A DNA stretch of 64,000 nucleotides from a candidate division FCPU426 bacterium (lineage in GTDB: Bacteria > Oederibacteriota > Muellerivitia > Muellerivitales > Muellerivitaceae), in contig JASHNQ010000033.1 of NCBI GenBank assembly GCA_030041545.1, positions 61,155 to 125,154 of the forward strand. The letters are read 5' to 3'. Positions 29,901-37,567 of the stretch are shown here, piece after piece. The position numbers and the translations under genes are program-made. Below the pieces are notes generated by a model that was not told the DNA's origin, searched no databases, and worked only from the letters and a program-made list of their open reading frames with translations. Position 1 is the stretch's first letter; every line of letters starts with the position of its first letter.

Positions 29901-30335
29901 TCCTTTTTCCGCAGGGCCCTGAAAACCGCCCTTTCCTCGGGCCTGAGGCCCGCCCTGGTGGACGGGGTGGCGGGGGTGGCCCGGCTTCTAAAGGAAGAAG
30001 GCGACGAGCACCAGGCCCTGGGGTTCCTCCATTTGGTCCTGGCCCAGGGCGCCTGCCACCGTGAGACACGGGACTGGGCGGCCCTTTTCCTGGCCGAACT
30101 TGAGTCGCGGTCCACGCCGGAGGAAATCGAGGGCGCCCGGCAATGGGCCAAGACCACCCGCCTGGAGGACGTGGCGGCGGCCTGGATCGCCCCGCGCCCC
30201 CGAAACCCTCAACCCTCCCGCCGGAGCCCCGCGCATGCCCCCAAAAAGGCCCGAAACAAACGCGGCCGTTCCACGGGCCTGAAAATTCGGAAGGCCAAGC
30301 CCAAGAAAAACCGCGCGCCCCAGCGGAAAAAGTAA
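26976..30335 (+). CDS. Degenerate class III cyclase domain + STAND NTPase + TPR protein
   Basis: N-terminal FLFTEIDHPEVLDRRG...(cyclase-like), P-loop TGPGGFGKTRLAFQ, LLVMDNFEHI (Walker B), LKILATSREKL (sensor), C-terminal TPRs, Lys/Arg-rich tail. Confidence 0.82.
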   Translation: MIFLFTEIDHPEVLDRRGTADADHVLASQLFQIEEALARHGAHWTKRTATGVLSAFEGGDGSPSPPETRPGEAALALQKEFQSRTWEDFGKARIKIALHAGEAESFDLSPSGAGGQDYVGPEVHHALKLLEAARGGQTLLTVPAVHFIPLPPGSRLRDLGRHCLKDLSPPQNLYALTHPDTGEGVAEPPRSLEDFPQNFFPQASPFFGREEEMVEITDLLSRTETRLVTLTGPGGFGKTRLAFQAAAEVIEKFKDGVFTVSLAPLLSDHLLVASVASAVKFFFYGPEDPKAQLLAQLREKRMLLVMDNFEHIIEGAELVGEMLSAAPGLKILATSREKLGIGAEKVFEVKGLRYPREDSGAPWEASSAVQLFLKGARRVRPDFTLAPEDRAPLLHICRSLEGMPLGLELSATWVGTLTLPEIAGKIESSRDFLATSMPYLPPRHRSLRAVFEYSWILLAEAQKKALKALSVFRGGFTEAAMGKVAGGNAELLEGLARKSLVRRKEGRWEIHELLKYYAKEKLFDDPREKEKALDAHCRYFAGFTQGLRGEFVGPSESKALEELTAEMGNIREGWARAVERVMEKELDGYLDGLFFIFETKGWFQEAKETFWSAVLSLKEKYAHSPMPVRSRELLAKLLCRWADFEKNMANFPKARQLYEESLKTSQSTPGGPWGWALAGMGIVCESEGDHHTAKAFYGKSFKAFWRARDRSGITLALNHLGHISSLLGNSRAVQSYARKSLSYSAKDGDQRAMGYSYSILGEDLYEASRFGEARGYFQKGLAAYLQSGDRRGAGWCFTNLGRTAQGTGDFAGALQMYNESTAVYRDLGDLRALAGLANLQGYLEWAVGRYAEAQGFLEEGLFYYKEVRDPRGQAWSLDLMANLKLAQGEDRQAETLYRQSYALLAKEGLNPKNKAWHAYHLGKLAAFRKDLPESQKWFRQSLKLFENPRDDLGQTLCLIQLGEAACGKGLKTQARSFFRRALKTALSSGLRPALVDGVAGVARLLKEEGDEHQALGFLHLVLAQGACHRETRDWAALFLAELESRSTPEEIEGARQWAKTTRLEDVAAAWIAPRPRNPQPSRRSPAHAPKKARNKRGRSTGLKIRKAKPKKNRAPQRKK

Positions 30336-30563
30336 CGGAACTATGCTTTTGGCATAGCTTTGCTTTCGATTTTCAGTTTTTCACCCTCTCCCTTGAGGGG
30401 AGAGGGCCGGGGTGAGGGTGATTTCATCGGTTCCACCATCCCCTTACCGGGTTCGACTCCCTTCGGTCGCTCACCGCAAGCCTATCCTCCTGCCCTGAGG
30501 CTCTCGAAGGGCTCCCTTAAGGAGCGAGGGGTGTTTATAAGCTATGCCAAAAGCATAGTTTCG
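30336..30563. repeat. Foldback element, family A (CGGAACTATGC termini)
   Basis: cggaactatgcttttggcatagctt (30336-30360) versus aagctatgccaaaagcatagtttcg (30539-30563), 24/25; interior 'ccctctcccttgaggggagaggg'. Confidence 0.9.
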
Positions 30564-30644
30564 AAAAGTAATGCCACCAAAAACTTCTTTTGGTTCATTT
30601 GGGATGGAGTTGGGTGGATGCTAAAATGATTCCCGGAGGAAGCC

Positions 30645-30971
30645 ATGACCCAGGTGACGGATGAAGTAATTGAAACCATAGGACGGACTATCGTGAGGAC
30701 GGCCCACCCGGAAAAAATCATCCTTTTCGGCTCCCGGGCGCGGGGGGAGGGAAAGGAATATTCCGACATCGACTTGATCGTTGTGGAATCAGAACCTTTT
30801 TCGGCGACCCGCAGCCGCCGTAAGGAAATGACCCGGATTGAAATGGAACTGAGGGATTGGGCTGTTCCCTTGGACCTTCTCCTTTACAGCCGGGACGAAG
30901 TGGTCCGGTGGGGGGGGGGACCGGAACCATGTCCTGGGGAAGGCGTTACGCGAGGGAAGGGTCATTTATGA
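30645..30971 (+). CDS. MNT nucleotidyltransferase-type antitoxin, frameshifted near C-terminus
   Basis: KIILFGSRARGEGKEYSDIDLIVV (GSxxxG...DxD); 10-G run at 30910-30919; with 9 G the frame would end GDRNHVLGKALREGRVIYERE. Confidence 0.8.
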   Translation: MTQVTDEVIETIGRTIVRTAHPEKIILFGSRARGEGKEYSDIDLIVVESEPFSATRSRRKEMTRIEMELRDWAVPLDLLLYSRDEVVRWGGGPEPCPGEGVTRGKGHL

Positions 30972-31351
30972 GCGGGAATGACTCGGCTTCCCGGTTGATG
31001 CAAGCGGCCGGGAAGGACTTCCAGGCCTTGGAAGGAATGGGCAACCCCCAAGCCTTCGCCGACGAGATGCTCGGTTTCCATGCCCAGCCGGCGGTGGAAA
31101 AATGCCTGAAGGCCGGGCTGGCCGCCCAAGGCCAAGTTTACCCCCTCACCCATGATATCCGGCTGTTGTTAGCGGAACTGAAGGCCGCGGGCGCGGAGGT
31201 GGAGCCTTTTTGGGACTTGATCGAATTAAACGCTTTCGCCGTCCAATTCCGTTACGAGTCGCATGATTCCTCCGAGGAGCCCTTGGACCGTCCCTCCGTG
31301 ACGCGGAGGGTGGCTTTGTTGTTGGACCGGGTAAAAGCATTGTTGAAATAA
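30968..31351 (+). CDS. HEPN-domain toxin
   Basis: MLGFHAQPAVEKCLKAGLAAQG...LTHDIRLLL...AVQFRYE; overlaps MNT gene. Confidence 0.82.
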   Translation: MSGNDSASRLMQAAGKDFQALEGMGNPQAFADEMLGFHAQPAVEKCLKAGLAAQGQVYPLTHDIRLLLAELKAAGAEVEPFWDLIELNAFAVQFRYESHDSSEEPLDRPSVTRRVALLLDRVKALLK

Positions 31352-31431
31352 GACTTCCCCGTTGCCTTCCCGGAAGCGGCGCCGCTTCCGATACCCGCCG
31401 GTTTCCCCGGCGCGCCCAGGCCCGTTCCCGC

Positions 31432-31476
31432 CGGAAGGCCAAGCCCAAGAAAAACCGCGGGCCCCGGCGGAAAAAG
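31432..31476 (+). repeat. Duplicate of the 3' coding end of the 26976-30335 gene
   Basis: 43/45 identical to 30288-30332 (cggaaggccaagcccaagaaaaaccgcg.gcccc.gcggaaaaag). Confidence 0.85.
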
Positions 31477-31667
31477 CGACCATAAAAGTTTTCCCCCCCC
31501 AAAAACCCGGTTGTAGAGTTTTTGGGTCGAATTTCCCGCTGAGACATTTCTTTCGCCCTTGGATGGAAACAACCGGTGGGTCGAGGATGCTTCCGTCCGG
31601 TTGGATGAGGAGTTGGGGTTGGTCTATGAAATAAAAGCTTGAGAAAAAGATTAAGGATGAAAAATTC

Positions 31668-32258
31668 GTGAAAATCATGTTTTTGGACGAATCCGGCGAC
31701 CATAGCCTTTCCGTTATCGATCCCCAATATCCGTTGTTTGTCTTGGGGGGCATCATTACCGCAAAAGAATACGCCGAGGGGGAAATGACGGAAAGGCTGA
31801 ACGGGTTTAAGCGGGATATTTTCGGAAGGGAAGACATCATCCTCCATACTTCCGATATCACCCGCAACCGCAACGGTTTCGAGGCCATCCAAAACGTTGA
31901 TTTTCGGAAACGATTTTATGACGGGTTGGAGAAACTACTGGAGGGAATGAGTTTCACTGTTTTGGCCTGCGGGATCCGGAAAGATGAGCATTTGGCCCGG
32001 TATTGCGTCGCGGCATTGGACCCCTACATGCTGAGCCTGCATGTATTGGTTGAGAGATTTTGTTTTGAAATCGGGGACCAACCCGGAGGAGGTATGGTAG
32101 TGGCGGAAAAAAGAGGCACCACCTTGGATCATGAGCTGGATTTGGCATGGCTCAATTTGAAACGGAACTATGCACATGACATACAAACACTAGAACCCTC
32201 GCCCCTTGGGGGAGAGGGTAAGGAGATGATAACGAAGACCCCTCCTGGAGGGGGTTAG
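31668..32258 (+). pseudogene. DUF3800-like gene truncated at its 3' end by repeat/IS110 insertion
   Basis: MKIMFLDESGDHSL (DESGD) N-terminus typical of DUF3800; the last ~30 codons read through repeat sequence (cggaactatgcac... and ccctcgccccttgggggagaggg). Confidence 0.65.
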
Positions 32259-32434
32259 AATCGAGATTAGCAAAGTCATACGGGAAGAGAGGGAAGGCCG
32301 ACACCCTACTGGGGCGACGAAGACCCCGCTTGGTAAGTGGCCTCCCGCGATCAACTTTTTTGGGCCTAAGAGCCCGAATAGATAGTTGTCCCTCAACCCT
32401 CTCGAACTAACCCCACTCTTAAAAAGGAGGAGTA
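32221..32434 (+). ncRNA. Candidate bridge RNA region (IS110 left end)
   Basis: 214 nt non-coding 5' of transposase versus ~30 nt 3'; contains CACCCTAC (complement of target GTAGGGTG) and ATAGATAG (identical to right IS terminus). Structure not computed. Confidence 0.5.
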
Positions 32435-33574
32435 ATGGGAGATTTTAGCCGATATATCGGGATCGATATCCACAAAAAGACGATGACGTGGGTGGCGCTG
32501 GATGGCCGGAAACGTGAAGTGGGTAGTGGAAAGATGCCGATGGGGCAGATGGAGGGTTGGGCGAAGAAGGAGTTGAAAGCCGGCGACCGGGTGGTGATCG
32601 AGGCAACGGGTAACAGCCACTACGTGCATGGAATCCTGAAGGTCTATGCGGGCGAGGTGCTGATGGCGAACCCGCTGGCCATGCATGACCGGACGAAAGC
32701 CAGGCGCAAGACGGACCGGGTGGATGCGCAAGCTTTGGCGGAGGCCCTAGCCAGCGATTATGTGAAAGCAGTGTGGGTCCCGGGTGAAGAAACGAGGTTG
32801 AGGAGGGAATGGGCGGCCCACCGCAGGGCGCTTTCGCAACAGTTGACGAGCACTAAGAACCAGTTAAGGGCAAGCCTGTACCGGCACGGAAAAGACTATC
32901 GGGGGGCGGATATCCTGGATGAGAAGGCCGCGCAAGAGGTGAAAAACAGCCATTTGCCGGAGATGGTCAAAAGCGTGTTTTTGTCCCACTGGCGGATGGG
33001 GCGGGCGCTGGAGCAGGAGATCGATCGGTTGGAGGGGGAATTCAGCCGGGAAAGCCTCCGAGATGACCAATGCCTGAGGCTGATGACCCTGCCTGGGGTG
33101 AAGGCCCAGGCGGCCATGATCATCACCTCGGCGGTGGGTGAAATTGATCGGTTTGAGACCCCCAAGAAGCTGGCTTCCTACAGTGGACTGGTGCCGATGG
33201 TTTCTAAGTCGGACGAGACGGTCCACTACGGTCCGATCACGAAACAGGGGAGGTCGCTGTTGCGGTGGGTGATGGTGGAAGCGGCCCATGGGGCGGTGAT
33301 GACTCCTGGCCCTCTTCAGGATCGATACCAGAGGCTCATCCGCAAGGGGAAGAAGCCCCAACAGGCCATTGTCTCGGTGGCCCGGCATATGCTGGAGTTG
33401 GTGTGGGTGATCCTGAAACGAAAGACGGTTTACAAACACGCGACGGCGAAGTATCTGGCCTTCAAGTTCCGAAGCGTGCTGAGGGCGGCGCACGGCCGGT
33501 GTCCAAGGATGGCGGCTCCGGCCCTAATGAATGCCGTGATGGGGTGGAAGGCTTGTCCGGCCACCCCTTCATGA
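32435..33574 (+). CDS. IS110-family transposase (DEDD + serine domain)
   Basis: YIGIDIHKKTMTWVAL, VIEATGN, RKTDRVDAQALAEAL, LMTLPGVKAQAAMIITSAVGEIDRF, LASYSGLVP. Confidence 0.95.
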   Translation: MGDFSRYIGIDIHKKTMTWVALDGRKREVGSGKMPMGQMEGWAKKELKAGDRVVIEATGNSHYVHGILKVYAGEVLMANPLAMHDRTKARRKTDRVDAQALAEALASDYVKAVWVPGEETRLRREWAAHRRALSQQLTSTKNQLRASLYRHGKDYRGADILDEKAAQEVKNSHLPEMVKSVFLSHWRMGRALEQEIDRLEGEFSRESLRDDQCLRLMTLPGVKAQAAMIITSAVGEIDRFETPKKLASYSGLVPMVSKSDETVHYGPITKQGRSLLRWVMVEAAHGAVMTPGPLQDRYQRLIRKGKKPQQAIVSVARHMLELVWVILKRKTVYKHATAKYLAFKFRSVLRAAHGRCPRMAAPALMNAVMGWKACPATPS

Positions 33575-33748
33575 AATGAGGGGTTGACGTTATCCATAGA
33601 TAGATAGGGTGAGGGGTGTTTTCGCCAAGTAAAATCCACCCTCACCCCGACCCTCTCCCCTCGAGGGAGAGGGGGATAGGTGTTAAAAACGAATTTTGTT
33701 ACCGGCTCTTAGAACCCAGAACTGATTTGAGGTGGATGGGACGGCGCC

Positions 33749-34927
33749 TTAGCGCTGGAATTGGAAAAGCGGCTGGAGGTCGGGCACCTCATAGGCCTGC
33801 AGCACCTGCTGGCTTCCGTCCCGGCACACCCAGGTGCCGTGCCGCAGGAACCCCAGGGACCGCAGCTGGGCGGTCGTGTAAGGCCCTTCCCATTGGTCGT
33901 CATGGAAGACCAAGAAGGCGAAGCCCGGCGCGGAGGCTTCGGGGGAAGGAAGGGGCAATTTGAAGGAATCCTTCCCCTCCCCCCCGGCCGGCTTTTGGGA
34001 CGGCGCCGTCGAGGACGGGGAGAGGCCCAAGGAAGCGGGAGAAAGCTCGGTGAAGAGCTTGGAAAAGATCCCCTTAGGCTCCTTGGGCTTGAAGGCCGCG
34101 GCGGAAGGCGCCGGGGAGGGTTCGGCGGCGGCCGAAGGCGCAGGGCCCCTGGGAGTGGGGGAAGCCTGCCCTGCCTGTCCCCCGGCGCCTTGCGCGGAGC
34201 GGGAACCCGCCTGCGGTAAGCCTGCCTGCCCTGAGCTTGTCGAAGGGGTCGAACCCGCCTGCGGCCCGCCTGGCGTAGCTTGAGCGAAGCCGGGTGAGCT
34301 GGCCGAAGCCGCCGAGGGGTTTTCCGCGGTTTGCGCCTTGGCGGGGGCTGTGGTTTCCTCCTCGGCGCGCAGCCTGCGGATTTCCTCGGCCAGCTGCTTG
34401 ACCCGCGCCTTGTCGGGCGCCGGCTTGGCCATTTCGTTCTCGAACTCGATGCGCTTCAGGTGCAGGAGGAAGGACTTGCGCAGGATCTTGAAGCATACCT
34501 CCACTTCCGGGTCGATGGGATTGGACTGCAGCGTCATGAGGTTCAGGGCCACCGAATAAGCCAGTTCGGAGTTCTCCGCCCGGACGGCGGGGTCCTTGAT
34601 CGCCAGTTGGTTGAAGCGCTTGATGGCGTGAAGGTAGGTCCGGTAGGCCTTGCGGGGATCTTTCTCTTCTTGGTAGAACTTGCCCACTAGGTAATGGCAT
34701 TGGAGGTCGAAGGTGTCCGCGTTGGCGATGGCCTCGAACAGCTTTAAGGCTTCCGCGACATGGTCCGACGATATGTCATGCTTCGTGAAGCGGTTCAGCA
34801 GGCAAAACTTGATGAATTGGGCCTTAAGCCCCAAATCACCGGGATTATGCTCCATGCCCTTCTTGAACCGCTTGTATTCGGAAGAATAATCCGAATCCTT
34901 ACCCAATAGTTGACCGATAAAACTCAT
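33749..34927 (-). CDS. Hypothetical protein with helical N-terminus, low-complexity linker and C-terminal GYF_2/DUF4339-like domain
   Basis: WEGPYTTAQLRSLGFLRHGTWVCRDG near C-terminus; Ala/Pro/Ser-rich linker. Confidence 0.6.
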   Translation of the reverse strand: MSFIGQLLGKDSDYSSEYKRFKKGMEHNPGDLGLKAQFIKFCLLNRFTKHDISSDHVAEALKLFEAIANADTFDLQCHYLVGKFYQEEKDPRKAYRTYLHAIKRFNQLAIKDPAVRAENSELAYSVALNLMTLQSNPIDPEVEVCFKILRKSFLLHLKRIEFENEMAKPAPDKARVKQLAEEIRRLRAEEETTAPAKAQTAENPSAASASSPGFAQATPGGPQAGSTPSTSSGQAGLPQAGSRSAQGAGGQAGQASPTPRGPAPSAAAEPSPAPSAAAFKPKEPKGIFSKLFTELSPASLGLSPSSTAPSQKPAGGEGKDSFKLPLPSPEASAPGFAFLVFHDDQWEGPYTTAQLRSLGFLRHGTWVCRDGSQQVLQAYEVPDLQPLFQFQR

Positions 34928-34982
34928 GGAAAACCTTCTTCAAGTGAAAATAACCCGCTGGGGAAACCCGACTAACTGGCGA

Positions 34983-35519
34983 TCAAAACCATTTCCAGGG
35001 TTGGAGGAGCTTCGTGATCCAATGGGACTTGGAGGGGGAGGAAGCCGCCGGACGGGATGCCTCAAAACCGCCGGACGCCGTGGCGGGGTTGTCTCCCGCG
35101 GAAACGGCCGCGGGCGATTTTTCCACATCGGGGGCCGAGGCGGCCTTGGACCCCATGGTTTTGCCGAAACCTTTTTGGACGGCCTGCTCCACGCTGGGAA
35201 AGGCCTTCAGGATCGTGTTGAACTGCAACAGGTCGTAGGCTTCCTGTACTTCCGGGCTCATGCCGGCCAGCACCAGGTCCCCTTTCTGGTTGCGGATCCT
35301 CTTGATCTCGCCCACGAAAAGGCCCCAACCCGCGCTGCTGATGTAATTGACGTCCTTGAGGTCGACCACCAGCTTGAACTTGTTCTCCCCCAGGACCGAC
35401 TGGAAGGTTTTATCGAACTCCGGCGCGGTATTGGTGTCGATGAACCCCTTCACGGAGAGCAGGGTAATGTCCTTGTGTTGGGGAAAGCTGGAGGCGGTTA
35501 CGGTGAGATTATTTTTCAT
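34983..35519 (-). CDS. STAS-domain (anti-sigma-factor antagonist-like) protein
   Basis: LLSVKGFIDTNTAPEFDKTFQSVLGENKFKLVVDLKDVNYISSAGWGLFV. Confidence 0.82.
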   Translation of the reverse strand: MKNNLTVTASSFPQHKDITLLSVKGFIDTNTAPEFDKTFQSVLGENKFKLVVDLKDVNYISSAGWGLFVGEIKRIRNQKGDLVLAGMSPEVQEAYDLLQFNTILKAFPSVEQAVQKGFGKTMGSKAASAPDVEKSPAAVSAGDNPATASGGFEASRPAASSPSKSHWITKLLQPWKWF

Positions 35520-35697
35520 GGGTCCACCAAATAGGGCAGCCGGATTTAAGATGGGATATTATTAACTTCTCCCCCCTTTCTTTCAAGGTCGCAATGGGCC
35601 CGGCTTCCGGGAGGGGGCCCCTGGGGGCCGAATAAAACCGCCGGGTGTCAACCATTTTATCGTATTTTGCCCTTAGGAAACCTCTTTTGGTAGGATT

Positions 35698-36369
35698 TTG
35701 GGGGAAATGAAGTCCTCAGGGGCCCCGGTCGCCTTGGGACCCTCATACGCCCAAAATCTGCCCTTTCGGAAGGAGCCCAAGAAACCCATGACGGTCCGGC
35801 GGTTTTACCTGCTCCTATTCGCCTTTGTCCTCTTCCTGGGGTTTTTGGTCGGGGAGTATTTTTGCTGCGGCGTCTTCTACCGCCTGGTGCGGCCCTTGGA
35901 TTCGGTGGAGCTCGACGGACTTTGCGGGCTTTGCGCCCCCGTCCTTTGTTACGGGATCTTCCACGGCGCCTTGGCGGCCGCGCGCCGGGAAAAAATCCCG
36001 GTAGCGGTCATCGCCGGCTTCTTCCTTTTTTTCACCTTCCTCCTGGGGTTTTTCCTGCGGTTCAGCCTGCAGCTGGCCAACGGCGCCTTGGACCCTTCCG
36101 ACCCCGAAAACCACGTGGTCATCGTCACTTCCAAAAAAATTTCCTCCTGGGGCGGGAGCATCCTGGAGGGGATGAACCCCATGGCCCATTTGGTTTATTT
36201 CCGGGACTGGGAATTGGAGGGCAGGGATTGCGAAATGCTTACGCCCCAGGACTTTTATTACGCCGTGGACGTGGGAAGCCGGGTGGAGGTCACCTTGCGC
36301 GGCGGGCTCTTCCATTGGCCCTGGATGGAGGGCTGCCAGCTCCTGGCCACGCCCCCAAGGTCCCTGTGA
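35698..36369 (+). CDS. Hypothetical membrane protein
   Basis: ORF with TM segments (FYLLLFAFVLFLGFLVGEYF; VAVIAGFFLFFTFLLGFFL); start uncertain. Confidence 0.5.
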   Translation: MGEMKSSGAPVALGPSYAQNLPFRKEPKKPMTVRRFYLLLFAFVLFLGFLVGEYFCCGVFYRLVRPLDSVELDGLCGLCAPVLCYGIFHGALAAARREKIPVAVIAGFFLFFTFLLGFFLRFSLQLANGALDPSDPENHVVIVTSKKISSWGGSILEGMNPMAHLVYFRDWELEGRDCEMLTPQDFYYAVDVGSRVEVTLRGGLFHWPWMEGCQLLATPPRSL

Positions 36370-36474
36370 GGGCGCGCTGTGGGCCCGCCGGGTTTATATT
36401 TATCCGGCGCCCGGCGCCTCCATCCGTTAAAATCGTCGGGTTATAAGGTCGGGAATATTGGGAAGCGGAGCCTT

Positions 36475-37032
36475 ATGTTCATCCTGAAGAAAAACGAAAG
36501 CCTGGACATCTCCAAGAAGCTGGTCCAAAACACCGGCCTGAAGGAAAGCCTGGACCTGCTGAAGGAAAAAAACCACGCCGGCGCGGTCGAACCCGCCGAA
36601 CTTTTGAGGCAGATCCTGGGCTTGAGCGCCTGCAACCTGGTGCGCACGATGAAGGAGAGCTTCATCGCCCGGGAGATCATGGGCGAGGACCAGCAGGATA
36701 TCATCGACGATTACGTGGTGGAGTCGCTTCGGCACCAAAGCCTGGTGGGGCTGAAGGACGGCGCCGAACGGATGGACTGGTGCCAGGAAATCCTCTCCGT
36801 GGCCGAAGGCCTGCAGGTTTTCTGGGACAAAACCGAGGACTCCAAGGGCCCGGGTCCCCGTTATTTCTGCGTGAAGGAAGTGCTCTCGCGGCTGGGCGAC
36901 TCCCTCAATTACGAGCTTCGGGACGCCTTTTTCGAGTTCACCTACCTCCAGCACAAGTATTTCATCGATTTCTTCCGGGCGCTCCTGAAGCCTCCACCCG
37001 ATCCGGCGCCGGGGGCCGCGGAACAGGCCTGA
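36475..37032 (+). CDS. Hypothetical helical protein
   Basis: ORF with likely start at 36475 (MFILKKNESLD). Confidence 0.5.
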   Translation: MFILKKNESLDISKKLVQNTGLKESLDLLKEKNHAGAVEPAELLRQILGLSACNLVRTMKESFIAREIMGEDQQDIIDDYVVESLRHQSLVGLKDGAERMDWCQEILSVAEGLQVFWDKTEDSKGPGPRYFCVKEVLSRLGDSLNYELRDAFFEFTYLQHKYFIDFFRALLKPPPDPAPGAAEQA

Positions 37033-37121
37033 AAGCCGACATCGGCATGGTGACCTTGGTGGTTAAAAAGGTTTTTAAATTAAGCCTTTGGTTTTCCTAA
37101 AAATAACCCAGGAGGCGGGAC

Positions 37122-37493
37122 ATGGCGGACGCGGCGGACATCAAGTGGCTTCCCGAACCCGAAGAGAAGGACTACCCGGCGGCCCAATCCTACCTGGGCC
37201 TCTTGCATTCGGAAACCGAGACCATCGGCCTGGTCAAGAGGCTCCGGGACGCCCGCCTGTCGCAGTTCAAGGCCAAGGACATCTTCCGCGCCTCGGGGCT
37301 TTCGCTCTTGGGGGTCAGCAATTCCCACGTGGACAAGGACCGCCAGAAGATCAAGGACGGCAAGGCCCTCTCGCCCCTCCTGCTGGTGCGGGACCCCCAG
37401 AACGGCAAGGTGGTGATCGCCGACGGCTACCACCGCCTCTGCGCGGTATATTCGGTGAACGAGGACGCCCTTATCCCCTGCAAGATCGTCTAG
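37122..37493 (+). CDS. ParB/sulfiredoxin-like nuclease-fold protein
   Basis: KIKDGKALSPLLLVRDPQNGKVVIADGYHRLCAVY. Confidence 0.65.
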   Translation: MADAADIKWLPEPEEKDYPAAQSYLGLLHSETETIGLVKRLRDARLSQFKAKDIFRASGLSLLGVSNSHVDKDRQKIKDGKALSPLLLVRDPQNGKVVIADGYHRLCAVYSVNEDALIPCKIV

Positions 37494-37567
37494 CCGGTCC
37501 GCCGCCGCCATCTCCCCGGTTGTTCCCGCCCTTAATTAAAAACGCGTTCAATATCGAATTCCTGTTT

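Larger units (their letters stand above)
32219..33606 (+). mobile_element. IS110-family insertion sequence inside a dispersed palindrome
   Basis: Transposase plus interrupted repeat: ...gggagagggta|IS|(ta)gggtgaggggtg; joining flanks restores the repeat seen at 23710-23748 and 43228-43262. Confidence 0.8.

Noticed and set aside
31480-31640. Possible transposase-like remnant (SFWVEFPAETFLSPLDGNNRWVEDASVRLDEELGLVYEIKA)
   Set aside because: Short, no start, family cannot be assigned by eye.
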